DNA from: Stenotrophomonas chelatiphaga | GTDB lineage: Bacteria; Pseudomonadota; Gammaproteobacteria; Xanthomonadales; Xanthomonadaceae | DNA length: 37,878 nucleotides | Reading direction: 5' to 3' | Assembly (NCBI RefSeq): GCF_001431535.1 | Contig: NZ_LDJK01000037.1 | Coordinates: 1-37,878, forward strand | Shown here: positions 8,834 to 17,900 of the stretch, piece by piece | Layout of the letters: the number at the start of each line of letters is the position of its first letter | Position numbering within the stretch: position 1 is the stretch's first letter | The notes under the pieces: model-generated | Told to the model about the DNA's origin: nothing | Database searches by the model: none | Seen by the model: the letters and a program-made list of their open reading frames with translations, nothing else | Translations under genes and position numbers: made by a program

Positions 8834-9324
8834 TGCACTGCATCCGGACCGGAGCGGACTTCGCCGGTCAGCCAGCCCACATCGATGCGCCATCGGGCAT
8901 CCCCGCGCTGGATCACGATGCGACCGCCACTGGAGCCGCCATCGGGATGGAATTCAATGGCGCCACGTCCCGCCCCCTGCTGCAGCTGCGCGGCCCCTTC
9001 GAAGCTCACCTGCAATGACTCGGGTAACGTGCCACTGCGTCCGCCCGCGCCTTCCCAGCGGCGCGCACGCGGTTCGATGACAAAGCGCTGCACCGATCCC
9101 CGCGCGACCGCTTCGGCCCGCGCAAGGCGCAGCTGGCTGGCCAGTTCCTTGCCGGCGTTGCGCAGCTGCGCACCGGCCATGCCACGCGCGAACATGCCAC
9201 CGGTGACCAGCCCGACCAGCGCGATCAGCGCGATGACCAGCAGCATCTCCAACAGTGACATGCCGCCCACGCGCAGCTGCCGCGTGCGCCGCGGCGACCT
9301 GCGCTGGTGGTTCAGCCCGGACAT
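8830..9324 (-). CDS. xpsH: Type II secretion minor pseudopilin XpsH (GspH)
   Basis: A 164-residue product. The prepilin cleavage site is GG|MSLLEMLLVIALIALVGLV, starting near residue 22, with Met at +1 and Glu at +5. The soluble part has QLRNAGKELASQLRLARAEA, the conserved helix of GspH, followed by a beta domain. The start at 9324 lies 19 bases after the xpsG stop; an alternative at 9384 would overlap xpsG and lengthen an already basic leader. GspH links the major pseudopilin to the tip. Confidence 0.92.
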   Translation of the reverse strand: MSGLNHQRRSPRRTRQLRVGGMSLLEMLLVIALIALVGLVTGGMFARGMAGAQLRNAGKELASQLRLARAEAVARGSVQRFVIEPRARRWEGAGGRSGTLPESLQVSFEGAAQLQQGAGRGAIEFHPDGGSSGGRIVIQRGDARWRIDVGWLTGEVRSGPDAVQ

Positions 9325-9343
9325 GGACGGCCCTGTTGCTGCA

Positions 9344-9778
9344 TCACTGCTCGTAGCGGATGTCCGCATCGAAACTGCTGCCACCCGGCTTGCCGTCCTT
9401 GCCCAGGCTGATCAGGTCGTAATCCTGGCTTTCGCCCGGGGCGCGGTATTCCAGCGGCCGGCCCCACGGATCGTCCAGGTCCGACGCCTTGGCATACGGT
9501 CCCATCCATCCATTGACGCCACTGGGAGCGGTCACCAGTTCATCCAGCTTGCCCGGCAGGCGGTTGGTATCCAGGCGGTAGTTTTCGATCTTGCTGGCGA
9601 TGGTCTCCACCTTGGCCTTGGCCAGGTTGGCCTTGCCGCGGTCGGCGCCACCCAGCACGCGGCTGGCCACCAGGGTGAGCACCGCGCCGATCAGCACGAT
9701 GACGATGATGATTTCCAGCAGGCTCATGCCCGACTGCCGGCGAGCGGAGGTGAAAGCTTTCAGGGGACGGTGTCGCAT
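9344..9778 (-). CDS. xpsG: Type II secretion major pseudopilin XpsG (GspG)
   Basis: A 144-residue product of standard GspG length. The cleavage site is SG|MSLLEIIIVIVLIGAVLTL at about residues 17-36, with Glu+5 needed for assembly. Further on are LPGKLDELVTAP, the DPWGRPLEYRAPG motif and DYDLISLGKDG, the calcium-binding loop of the family. It polymerises into the pseudopilus piston. It lies 33 bases after xpsF. Confidence 0.97.
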   Translation of the reverse strand: MRHRPLKAFTSARRQSGMSLLEIIIVIVLIGAVLTLVASRVLGGADRGKANLAKAKVETIASKIENYRLDTNRLPGKLDELVTAPSGVNGWMGPYAKASDLDDPWGRPLEYRAPGESQDYDLISLGKDGKPGGSSFDADIRYEQ

Positions 9779-9811
9779 CGTCAGGGGTTCCTTTCCACGG
9801 GGAAAACAGGG

Positions 9812-11032
9812 TCAGCCAATGGCATTGGTCAGGTCGTACATCGGTACCAGCACCGCGATGATCACCAGCCCCACCACCGATGCCAGCACCAGGGTGATCG
9901 CCGGCACCATCGCCGACAACATGCGGTCGATGCTGCGTGCGGTTTCCTGCTCGAAGGTGTCTGCGGTCTTCAGCAGCATGGTATCCAGTGCACCGGATTC
10001 CTCGCCGACCTGGATCATCTGCAGCGCCAGGCGGGGGAAGCGCTTGCCACGCGCCAGCGCGGCCGACAGGCCGTTGCCGTTCTTGACTTCATCGGCGGCC
10101 AGGTCGATGTCGGCAGCCAGCGCGCGGTTGCCCAGCACGTTGCGCGCGATGCCCAGCGCGGCCAGCAGCGGCACGCCATTGCGCAGCAGGGTGCCGAGGG
10201 TGCGGGCCAGCCGCGCGGTTTCCAGCTTGCCGAGCAGGCCACCGATTCCCTTGCGCTGCAGCAGCCAGCCGTCCAGCGCCAGCCGGAACGCAGGCTGCCG
10301 CGCCTTGCGCTCGCCCAGCCAGGCGAGCAGCGCCGGCACCACGATGAAGAAGATCCAGCCATCACGCACCAGCAGGCCCAGCTGCAGCACCAGCTGGGTG
10401 AACCACGGCAGCGTGGCATCCAGGCTTTCGTACATCTGCGCGAACTGCGGCACCACGTAGCCGAGCAGGAACAACAGCGCCCCACCCACCACCACCAGCA
10501 GGATCGCCGGGTAGATCAGCGCATTGACCACCCTGCCCTGCAGCGCGCGGCTGCGCTCCAGGTAGTCGGCCAGGCGCTGCAGCGTGTCGTGCAGGCTGCC
10601 ACCGGCTTCGCCGGCGCGCACCATGTTGATGTACAGGCGCGAGAACAGTCCGTGCTGGCGTTCCAGCGCACTGGACAGCGATGCGCCGCCGCGCACGGTA
10701 TCGCGGATTTCGCTGACCACGCGACGCGAGCGTTCGTCTTCCGGCAGGCTCAGCAGGATGGTCAGGGCCCGGTCCAGCGGCTGGCCGGCACCGAGCAGGG
10801 TGGACAGCTGCTGGGTGAACTGCAGCAACGCGGCGCCCTGGAATGGTCGCTGCTTGAACAGCCCGCGCAGGCGCCCCGCTTCCAGCCCGCCTTCGCTGGC
10901 CAGCCGGGTTTCCACCGGCAGGTGCCCCTGCTCCTGCAGGCGGACCACCAGTTCGGCCTGGCTGGCCGCTTCCATCTGGCCATCCACCACTTCGCCCTGC
11001 GCATCCAGTGCCTTGTAACGGAACACCGGCAT
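9812..11032 (-). CDS. xpsF: Type II secretion inner-membrane platform protein XpsF (GspF)
   Basis: A 406-residue polytopic protein. It has the paired T2SSF domains: MPVFRYKALDAQGEVVDG at the start, FTQQLSTLLGAGQPLDRAL at about 72-90, and the second copy ARTLGTLLRNGVPLLAAL at about 273-290. Membrane helices lie at about 170-190, 220-240 and 375-398. The end VPMYDLTNAIG is the family signature. XpsF contacts the ATPase XpsE and drives pseudopilus extrusion. Its ATG lies two bases beyond the xpsE stop. Confidence 0.97.
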   Translation of the reverse strand: MPVFRYKALDAQGEVVDGQMEAASQAELVVRLQEQGHLPVETRLASEGGLEAGRLRGLFKQRPFQGAALLQFTQQLSTLLGAGQPLDRALTILLSLPEDERSRRVVSEIRDTVRGGASLSSALERQHGLFSRLYINMVRAGEAGGSLHDTLQRLADYLERSRALQGRVVNALIYPAILLVVVGGALLFLLGYVVPQFAQMYESLDATLPWFTQLVLQLGLLVRDGWIFFIVVPALLAWLGERKARQPAFRLALDGWLLQRKGIGGLLGKLETARLARTLGTLLRNGVPLLAALGIARNVLGNRALAADIDLAADEVKNGNGLSAALARGKRFPRLALQMIQVGEESGALDTMLLKTADTFEQETARSIDRMLSAMVPAITLVLASVVGLVIIAVLVPMYDLTNAIG

Positions 11033-11034
11033 GC

Positions 11035-12759
11035 TCAGCTTTCCTCGGTGGTGCGCAGGACTTCTTCCAGCGTGGTCTGCCCGGCCAGTGCCTTCAGCAG
11101 GCCGTCTTCATACATGGTGCGCATGCCGCCACTGCGCGCGATGCGTTCGATCTCGCCCATGCCGTCGCGGCGCATCACCGCGCGCCGCAGTTCATCGTTC
11201 ATGACCAGGAATTCCACGATCGTGGTGCGCCCCAGGTAACCGGTGGGCGCCAGCGCCGATGGCCGCGGACGGTACAGGTGGATGGTGCCTTCCGGCTGCA
11301 GCCGGCGCAGGTCGAAGCGTTCGATTTCTTCCGGTGAAGCGGGATAGCGTTCGGCATGCGTGGGCTCCAGCCGGCGCACCAGGCGCTGGGCCAGGATGCC
11401 GTTGATGGTGGAGGTGAGCAGGTAGTCTTCCACGCCCATGTCGAGCAGGCGGGTGATGCCACCGGCGGCGTTGTTGGTGTGCAGCGTGGACAGCACCAGG
11501 TGGCCGGTCAGCGCGGACTGGATCGCGATGCGCGCGGTTTCCAGGTCGCGCATTTCGCCGATCATGATGATGTCCGGATCCTGGCGCACGATGCTGCGCA
11601 GCGCATTGGCGAAATCCAGCCCGATCTGCGGCTTGGCCTGGATCTGGTTGATGCCTTCGATCTGGTACTCGACCGGGTCTTCGACGGTGATGATCTTGAC
11701 GTCGGCGGTGTTGAGCTGGCTCAGCGCGGTGTACAGCGTGGTGGTCTTGCCCGAACCGGTGGGGCCGGTGACCAGCAGGATGCCGTGCGGTTGTTCCAGC
11801 ACCTTGCGGAAGGCCGGCAGGAATTCGTCGGTGAAGCCGAGGCGCTGGAAATCGAACACCACCGTTTCGCGGTCCAGCAGGCGCATCACCACGCTTTCGC
11901 CATGCGCGGTGGGCACGGTGCTGACGCGCAGGTCCAGCTCCTTGCCCTGCACGCGAAGCATGATGCGCCCGTCCTGCGGCAGGCGACGTTCTGCGATGTT
12001 CAGCCGCGCCATGATCTTGATGCGACTGATCACCGCGGCCGTGAGGTTGGATGGCGGACTTTCCCCGTCGATCAGCACGCCGTCGACGCGGTAGCGCACC
12101 TTCAGGCGCGTTTCGAAGGGCTCCACGTGGATGTCCGAGGCGCGCAGTTCCACCGCACGCTGGATGACCAGGTTGACCAGCCGGATCACCGGCGCTTCGG
12201 AGGCAAGATCACGCAGGTGCTCGATGTCATCCACCGCGGCGCCTTCGCCATCGGCGGTTTCCACGATCGCCCCCATGGCACTGCGGCCCTGGCCGAACCA
12301 GCGTTCGATCTGGTCGTCGATCTCCGAACGCTGGCCAACCCGCGGATGTACCGCCACGCCCATGGCCAGGCTGATCGCCTGGCAGGGATAGGGATCATGC
12401 ACGTCGGCCTGCCACAGCAGCAGGCCCTGTTCATCCAGCGAAACCGGACAGACATGGAACTGTTTGAGGAAGCGCAGGGTGACCGGCAAGGCATCGACCA
12501 GCGACGGTGGCGGTGTTTCCGGCATCTGCCGCGCGTCCAGCAACGGCACCCCGAGCACCTCGGCACTGACCTGTGCCTGGTCACGTTCGGACACCAGCCC
12601 CAGCCGCACCAGCAGCGACAGCAGGCTGCCGCCGGATTCGGCGTGCAGGGTGCGGGCGCGGACCAGATCGGCATCCTTCAAGCGCCCGCGCAGCAGCAGC
12701 GCGTCGATCAGCGACGTTTCGATGGTGTCCACGTTGACCTGGTCGGCTACTGCGTTCAC
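11035..12759 (-). CDS. xpsE: Type II secretion ATPase XpsE (GspE)
   Basis: A 574-residue cytoplasmic ATPase powering the Xps pseudopilus. N1E domains occupy about residues 1-150. The core has Walker A GPTGSGKTT at about 332-340, the Asp box ITVEDPVEY, Walker B DPDIIMIGEMRD at about 394-405, and the His box LVLSTLHTNN. The tetracysteine zinc module of many GspE proteins is missing: the region before GYLGRTTIVEFL has no cysteines, which I also recall for Xanthomonas XpsE. I prefer the GTG at 12759 because GAGG sits six bases upstream and the N-terminus then aligns with Xanthomonas XpsE as I remember it; a GTG at 12810 would add 17 residues. It is first in the xps operon; its promoter must lie between 12760 and 12897, but I see no strong consensus. 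Confidence 0.96.
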   Translation of the reverse strand: MNAVADQVNVDTIETSLIDALLLRGRLKDADLVRARTLHAESGGSLLSLLVRLGLVSERDQAQVSAEVLGVPLLDARQMPETPPPSLVDALPVTLRFLKQFHVCPVSLDEQGLLLWQADVHDPYPCQAISLAMGVAVHPRVGQRSEIDDQIERWFGQGRSAMGAIVETADGEGAAVDDIEHLRDLASEAPVIRLVNLVIQRAVELRASDIHVEPFETRLKVRYRVDGVLIDGESPPSNLTAAVISRIKIMARLNIAERRLPQDGRIMLRVQGKELDLRVSTVPTAHGESVVMRLLDRETVVFDFQRLGFTDEFLPAFRKVLEQPHGILLVTGPTGSGKTTTLYTALSQLNTADVKIITVEDPVEYQIEGINQIQAKPQIGLDFANALRSIVRQDPDIIMIGEMRDLETARIAIQSALTGHLVLSTLHTNNAAGGITRLLDMGVEDYLLTSTINGILAQRLVRRLEPTHAERYPASPEEIERFDLRRLQPEGTIHLYRPRPSALAPTGYLGRTTIVEFLVMNDELRRAVMRRDGMGEIERIARSGGMRTMYEDGLLKALAGQTTLEEVLRTTEES

Positions 12760-12850
12760 GAAATGCCTCGCCTGCAATCGTCCAGACTTTAGCAGTTCGC
12801 CGTCAGTCACAGCCGTTCAGCACGGGAAAATCTCGATTGCGTCAAATAAA

Positions 12851-12879
12851 AAGGCCCGCCAGACGTGCTGGCGGGCCTT
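12851..12879 (-). terminator. Rho-independent terminator of the S8 protease gene
   Basis: A 12-bp perfect stem (AAGGCCCGCCAG / CTGGCGGGCCTT) with a 5-base loop. On the minus strand the stem runs straight into TTTTTATTT. It lies 19 bases beyond the protease stop and separates that gene from the xps operon. Confidence 0.95.
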
Positions 12880-12897
12880 CCACGTCAAGACGATGAC

Positions 12898-14796
12898 TTA
12901 CTGCGTGGCGAGCAGCGAGACACCGGAGAACGCCGCGTCACCGGCCAGCTTCACGTAGTACGTACCTGCTACCGGCGCGGTGATGCGCACGGTTTCGGCG
13001 TTGCCTGCACGGGTCGACTTGGCGGTGTACACCACGGTCGAGGTCCCGGTGTCCGCGCCCACGTGCAGCGACACATTGCCGGTGCCGCCGTAGGTGACGA
13101 AGCTGACCGGCTTGCCGGCCGCCGCCACGAAGCTGTACAGCTTCTCGCTGCCACTGGCACCGGCGATACCGGCCACGGCGACCTTGTTGGTCAGCGGCGT
13201 GGCGGGCGGCGCGCAGTTCTCGGTGCACGGCTCCTTCAGGGCTTCATCCAGCGCTGCCTTGGCATCGACGATGCCGGTGCCGATCGGCGTGCCGGCCGGG
13301 ATGGTGACCGGGAACGCGCGGGCGGTCTTCTTCAGCAGCGTCTCCATTTCCGCCGGGGTCAACGGATCGCGGTCGGCATCGGCCAGCGCGCCCTGTACCA
13401 GGGCGGCCACGCCGGCGACATGCGGCGATGCCATCGAGGTGCCGGCCATGCCCATGTAGCTGTACGCACCGGAGGTCGGGGTGGTGGTGCCGTTGTACCC
13501 GGCCTGCCACACGTAGCCACCCGGATTGCCGTCGACACCGCCACCGCCGCCCGGGCCGGACAGGTCCACGACCGTACCGAAGTTGGAATAGGAGGCGATG
13601 CCGCCGGTGATGCGGCTTGCACCCACCGCGATCACGTTGCTGCAGCTGGCCGGGCGGAAGTTGGCTGCATTGGAGGCCGAGTTGCCGGCTGCCACCACCA
13701 CGAGGGTGCCGCGCGACACCGCACCGTTGATCGCATCCTGGTACAGCGGGTCACAGGCCGAGCCGCCACCCAGGCTCATGTTGATGATGTCGGCAGGCGT
13801 GGTGTTGGCCGGAACCCCGGCCACCGTGCCACCCGATGCCCAGGTGATCGCGTCGGCGATGTCGGACAGGTAGCCACCGCACTTGCCCAGCACGCGCACC
13901 GGCAGCACGCTGGCCTTGTGCGCCACGCCGGCCATGCCGAGCGCGTTGTTGGTTGCTTCGGCAATCGTGCCGGCGACGTGCGTGCCGTGCCACGAGCTGT
14001 CGTCGGCCAGCGAGCCGTCGTAGCATTCGTTGTTGTTCTCGACCCAGTCACCCATGTCCAGCGCACCGGGGACGCGCTCATCGGTCGGACGGCGCGAGGT
14101 TTCGGCGTCACTGATGAAATCGTAGCCCGGCAGCAGCGCACCGCTGGCGAAGTCCGGATGCTGCGGCAGGATGCCGGTGTCCAGCACCGCCACCACCACG
14201 CCTTCGCCGGCAGCCACATCCCACGCCGCCGGCGCATTGATGCCACCGGTAGCGCTGTTCAGGTGCCACTGGTACTGCGCGTAGTACGGATCGTTCGGCA
14301 CCAGCGCCGGCGTGGCATCGGCCTGCACGACGGCACGGGCGCGCGCCGGGGTGCCGGCGTCGATGGCATACATGCGTGCATCCGGCACGGCGTACTGCAC
14401 CGCCGGGTCGGCGCGCAGTTCAGCCAGCACCTTGTCCAGGTCGGCGCTGCCCAGGCGGGTCTTCAGGCGGATCAGGTCGGCACCCACGCCAAGCCTGCGC
14501 ACGACCTGCGGGCTGAACGCGGCAGCGCGGGCGCTGGCGGTCGAACGGTTGCCGGACAACGTGGCACGCGACAGCGCACCATTGACGACCGCCACCTTGG
14601 CAGCGCTGGTGCTCGCCGCGCTGGTGCCGGCCTTGTACTTGACGATGATGCCGTTGGTCGCCTGCTGCTGCGCGGCGGGGACCTGCTGGGGGGCGCTGAC
14701 CTTCAGGTCGGCGGCCTGGGCCATGCCCGCACCCGTCGTCAGCGACAACACGGCGGCGGCGAGTACGTTGATGCGAAGGTTGTGCTTGTTGATCAC
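12898..14796 (-). CDS. stmPr1: Secreted subtilisin-family (S8) serine protease, StmPr1-like
   Basis: A 632-residue pre-pro-protease. A Sec signal peptide ends at AQA (about residue 28), an inhibitor-I9-like propeptide follows to about 150, then the S8 catalytic domain. The triad is Asp206 (VAVLDTGI), His270 (HGTHVAGT) and Ser454 (GTSMASPH), with oxyanion Asn372. A pre-peptidase C-terminal (PPC) beta domain covers about 535-632 and is usually removed after secretion. The start is GTG at 14796 with AGAGGA seven bases upstream. In S. maltophilia the major protease StmPr1 lies beside xps and is exported by it; I recall that layout, so the symbol is likely but not proven against StmPr2. It degrades host matrix and other proteins outside the cell. 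Transcribed separately from xps. Confidence 0.92.
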   Translation of the reverse strand: MINKHNLRINVLAAAVLSLTTGAGMAQAADLKVSAPQQVPAAQQQATNGIIVKYKAGTSAASTSAAKVAVVNGALSRATLSGNRSTASARAAAFSPQVVRRLGVGADLIRLKTRLGSADLDKVLAELRADPAVQYAVPDARMYAIDAGTPARARAVVQADATPALVPNDPYYAQYQWHLNSATGGINAPAAWDVAAGEGVVVAVLDTGILPQHPDFASGALLPGYDFISDAETSRRPTDERVPGALDMGDWVENNNECYDGSLADDSSWHGTHVAGTIAEATNNALGMAGVAHKASVLPVRVLGKCGGYLSDIADAITWASGGTVAGVPANTTPADIINMSLGGGSACDPLYQDAINGAVSRGTLVVVAAGNSASNAANFRPASCSNVIAVGASRITGGIASYSNFGTVVDLSGPGGGGGVDGNPGGYVWQAGYNGTTTPTSGAYSYMGMAGTSMASPHVAGVAALVQGALADADRDPLTPAEMETLLKKTARAFPVTIPAGTPIGTGIVDAKAALDEALKEPCTENCAPPATPLTNKVAVAGIAGASGSEKLYSFVAAAGKPVSFVTYGGTGNVSLHVGADTGTSTVVYTAKSTRAGNAETVRITAPVAGTYYVKLAGDAAFSGVSLLATQ

Positions 14797-14912
14797 GTCG
14801 AAATCCTCTTCTGGGTCGATGGTGGAACCAAACCTGCGGCCTTACTCCTTGCAACTACCCCTGGCTGGCCTCGCCAGGGTTGCCGTGACCCGCCCCCTCA
14901 GGCTTCACTGGC

Positions 14913-14938
14913 CGGTGGCGACCGCGCGGTCGCCACCG
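14913..14938. terminator. 26-bp perfect palindrome between adhesin and protease genes
   Basis: The 13-base half CGGTGGCGACCGC is followed by its exact complement. It lies 22 bases beyond the adhesin stop. There is no U-run on the minus side; a weak TGTTTCTT run follows on the plus side. It may end adhesin transcription or shield the protease promoter, which must lie between here and 14796. Confidence 0.5.
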
Positions 14939-14960
14939 TGTTTCTTCGCTCGTCCAGGCG

Positions 14961-17900
14961 TTACCAGCCGAAGCCGGCACCGACGCCTACCGAGCTGTCA
15001 TCACTGCTGAAGGCGCCACCGAAGGTCACCGTCGCGCGGTCGCTGACCGCACGCTGGTAGCCCAGTGACAACGCCGATTCGCCGCCCTGGAAACCGACGC
15101 CGACGCCGACCCGGTTCTGGGTACGCACGCCGGCCGCACTGGTGGCCATGTTCAGCATCGCCGCGCTCATCGCGCCCTGCTGGTCGATGCGGCGATCCAT
15201 GTTGCGCAGCTTGCCGTCGACATCACCCTTGAACACGTCGAAGCTGTCGGCGACCGACTTGATGCGCGAATCGGTATAGCTGTTGGCCGAAGCCACGCCG
15301 CTGTCCAGCTGGCCCTTGTTGACCGCGTCGGTGGCCTGGGTGCCGGCGGCGACGTTGGTCACCTGGCGCTCGTTGCCGACGCTGCCGACCGACACCGAGT
15401 TGGCACGGTCTGCAACCGAACCCTGGCCCAGTGCGACCGAGTTGTCCGCCGATGCCGTCGCGCCCAGCCCGATCGCCGTGGCACCTGCGCCGCTGGCGAC
15501 CGCGCCCTGGCCGACCACCGCCTGCGCGCTGGCCTGCGTGCTCGGGGTAGCGACCGGCAAGGCGCCACCGGCGGCGGTGGACGGTCCGTTGCCACCGGCG
15601 GCCGGTGACGGCGCGGTGCTGACCGGCGTGCCTGAAGCCAGGCTCTGCCCCAGGTTGGAGACCCGGCTGTCGAGCGCGGTCAATGCGTCACCGACATTGG
15701 TGTAGGTGTTGCCCTGGATGATGTAGTTCGGTGCGACGAACACGCCCTGCAGGCCGACGCTGGCGCCACCGCCCAGCATGCTGGCCGCATTGGCCAGCGA
15801 CTGGAACAACTGGCCACCGTTGACGGCCTGGCGGCTGTCGCCGCTGATGCTGCCGGCGGCGATGTTGTCCACCACCGTGCCCTGCGCCCCGCCGAAGGTC
15901 AGCTTGCCGTGCTCGGAATCGTCATAGGCCAGGGTGTTGGCCTGGGTGGTCTGCAGGCCGCCGATGCGGCTGTCGATATCGCTGACCTTGGTTTCCACCG
16001 CACCCACACGCTGGTTGGTGCTGGTCAGCTGCGAACCGGTCACCGCATCGCTGCTGTCGGCGGTCAGGCGGCCTTCGGCCACGTTGACGATGCGACGGGT
16101 AGCCGGTGCACTGGCCCCATTGCCGCCGCCGACCGACACCACGTTGGCTTCCAGTGCCTGCGAACCGGCGCCCAGCGCGACACTGCGCGCGCCACTGGCA
16201 ACCGCATCACCGCCGAGCGCCAACGAGCCGGAGCCGGAGGCGATGGCCGAATTACCGACTGCGGTGGCGTTGAACGCGCTGGCCTGCGAAAGGCCACCGA
16301 CGGCCGTGCTGAAGTCACCGCTGGCATCGGCGCGGAAGCCGAGGCTGGCGGCCACGCTGCCGCCCGCGCTGCTTTCCGCACCCACGGCAGTGGCGGCATC
16401 GCCGGCAGCCGTGCTGAAGTAACCGACCGCCACCGATTCCACGCCCGATGCCTCGGACAGGGCACCGGCGGCGGTGCTGCCGGTGGCACTGGCCACGCTG
16501 GCCGCGCCGAAGGCCGAACTGGACTCCGCCGATGCACTGCTTTCGGCACCGCTGGCGGTGGCATATTCGGCCGATGCGGCCGCATTGGCGCCGCTTGCGG
16601 TGGCATTGGCAGCTGACGCCAAGGCATTGAAACCGACCGCCGAGGCATTGGCACCCACCGAGGTCGCGCCACTGCCCAGCGCAACCGCGCCATCACCGAG
16701 GGCATTGCTGGCTTCACCTGCGGCCAAGGCGTTTTCACCGTCGACGAGGGCACCGGCATCGCTGTCTTCGCTGCCGCTGGCGGCGAGGTATTTGCTGGCC
16801 GTTGCACCGGCCGCGGCCACCGCTTCCAGCTGGGCCAGGTTCACCGCATCGGTGGCCTGGCTGCCGGCAGCCACGTTGGTGATCTGCCGGGTGGCACCAG
16901 CGCCACCGACCGACACGCTGTTGTCGCGGTCGGCGATGGAATCGGCACCCAGCGCGACGCTGTTGAGCCCAGCGGAAGTCGCCGCGTTGCCGATCGCGGT
17001 GCTGTTGACCCCGGACGACCACGCGCCACCGCCTACCGCGGTGGAGTAGTTGCCCGATGCTTCGGTGGCATACAGCCCACCGAGCGTGCCACCGACGGCG
17101 ACCGTGTTGGTGCCGCTGGCGATGCTGCCCTGGCCGGCCGCCGTGCTGTACGCACCGCTGGCCACCGAATCACCACCCAGGGCCACCGCATTGGAGCCGG
17201 AAGCGTTGGCGAAGCTGCCCAGCGCGGTGGTGTTGAACGCCGATGCCTGCGCGTAGCCGCCGACCGCCGTGCTGTAGCCGCCGGTGGCTTCGGCGGCGAA
17301 GCCGAAGCTGGCCGCCGTGGTGCCGATGGCCACCGCTTCGGAACCCACCGCCGTCGCGCCACTGCCATCGGCGGTGGTGAAGTAGCCCACGGCCACGGCC
17401 TCTTCGCCGCTGGCTTCGGCCAGCACGCCGCTGGCGGTGCTGCCGGCGCCGCTGGCCACGCTGCCGGCACCGAAGGCCGCACTCATTTCACCCGAGGCCA
17501 GGCTCTCGGCACCGTTGGCGGTCGCGTACTCACCGGAAGCAACCGCGTTGGCACCACTGGCGCTGGCGTTGGCCGCCGTGGCCTGCGCATTGAAGCCGCT
17601 GGCGCTGGCATTTTCACCCGATGCCAAGGCATTGAAGCCGACGGCTGCAGCGTTGGTTCCGATCGCGGTCGCGCCACTGCCAAGTGCAACCGCACCGTCG
17701 CCGATGGCGTTGCTGGCCTCACCTGCCGCCAGTGCATTCTCGCCTTCGACGAGAGCACCCGCATCGCTGTCTGCGCTGCCGCTGGCCTGGAAGTACTTGC
17801 TGGTGGTTTCCCCTGCTGCCGCCACGGCTTCCAGCTGGTCCAGGTTCACCGCATCGGTGCCCTGGGTGCCGGCGGCCACGTTGGTGACCTGGCGCTCGTT

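Noticed and set aside
8564..15060. Very long plus-strand open frames opposite xpsE to xpsI and the protease (for example 8564-11239, 11356-12792, 12865-15060)
   Set aside because: They are antisense shadows of well-recognised minus-strand genes, common in GC-rich DNA, with Arg/His/Gln-heavy unnatural composition.
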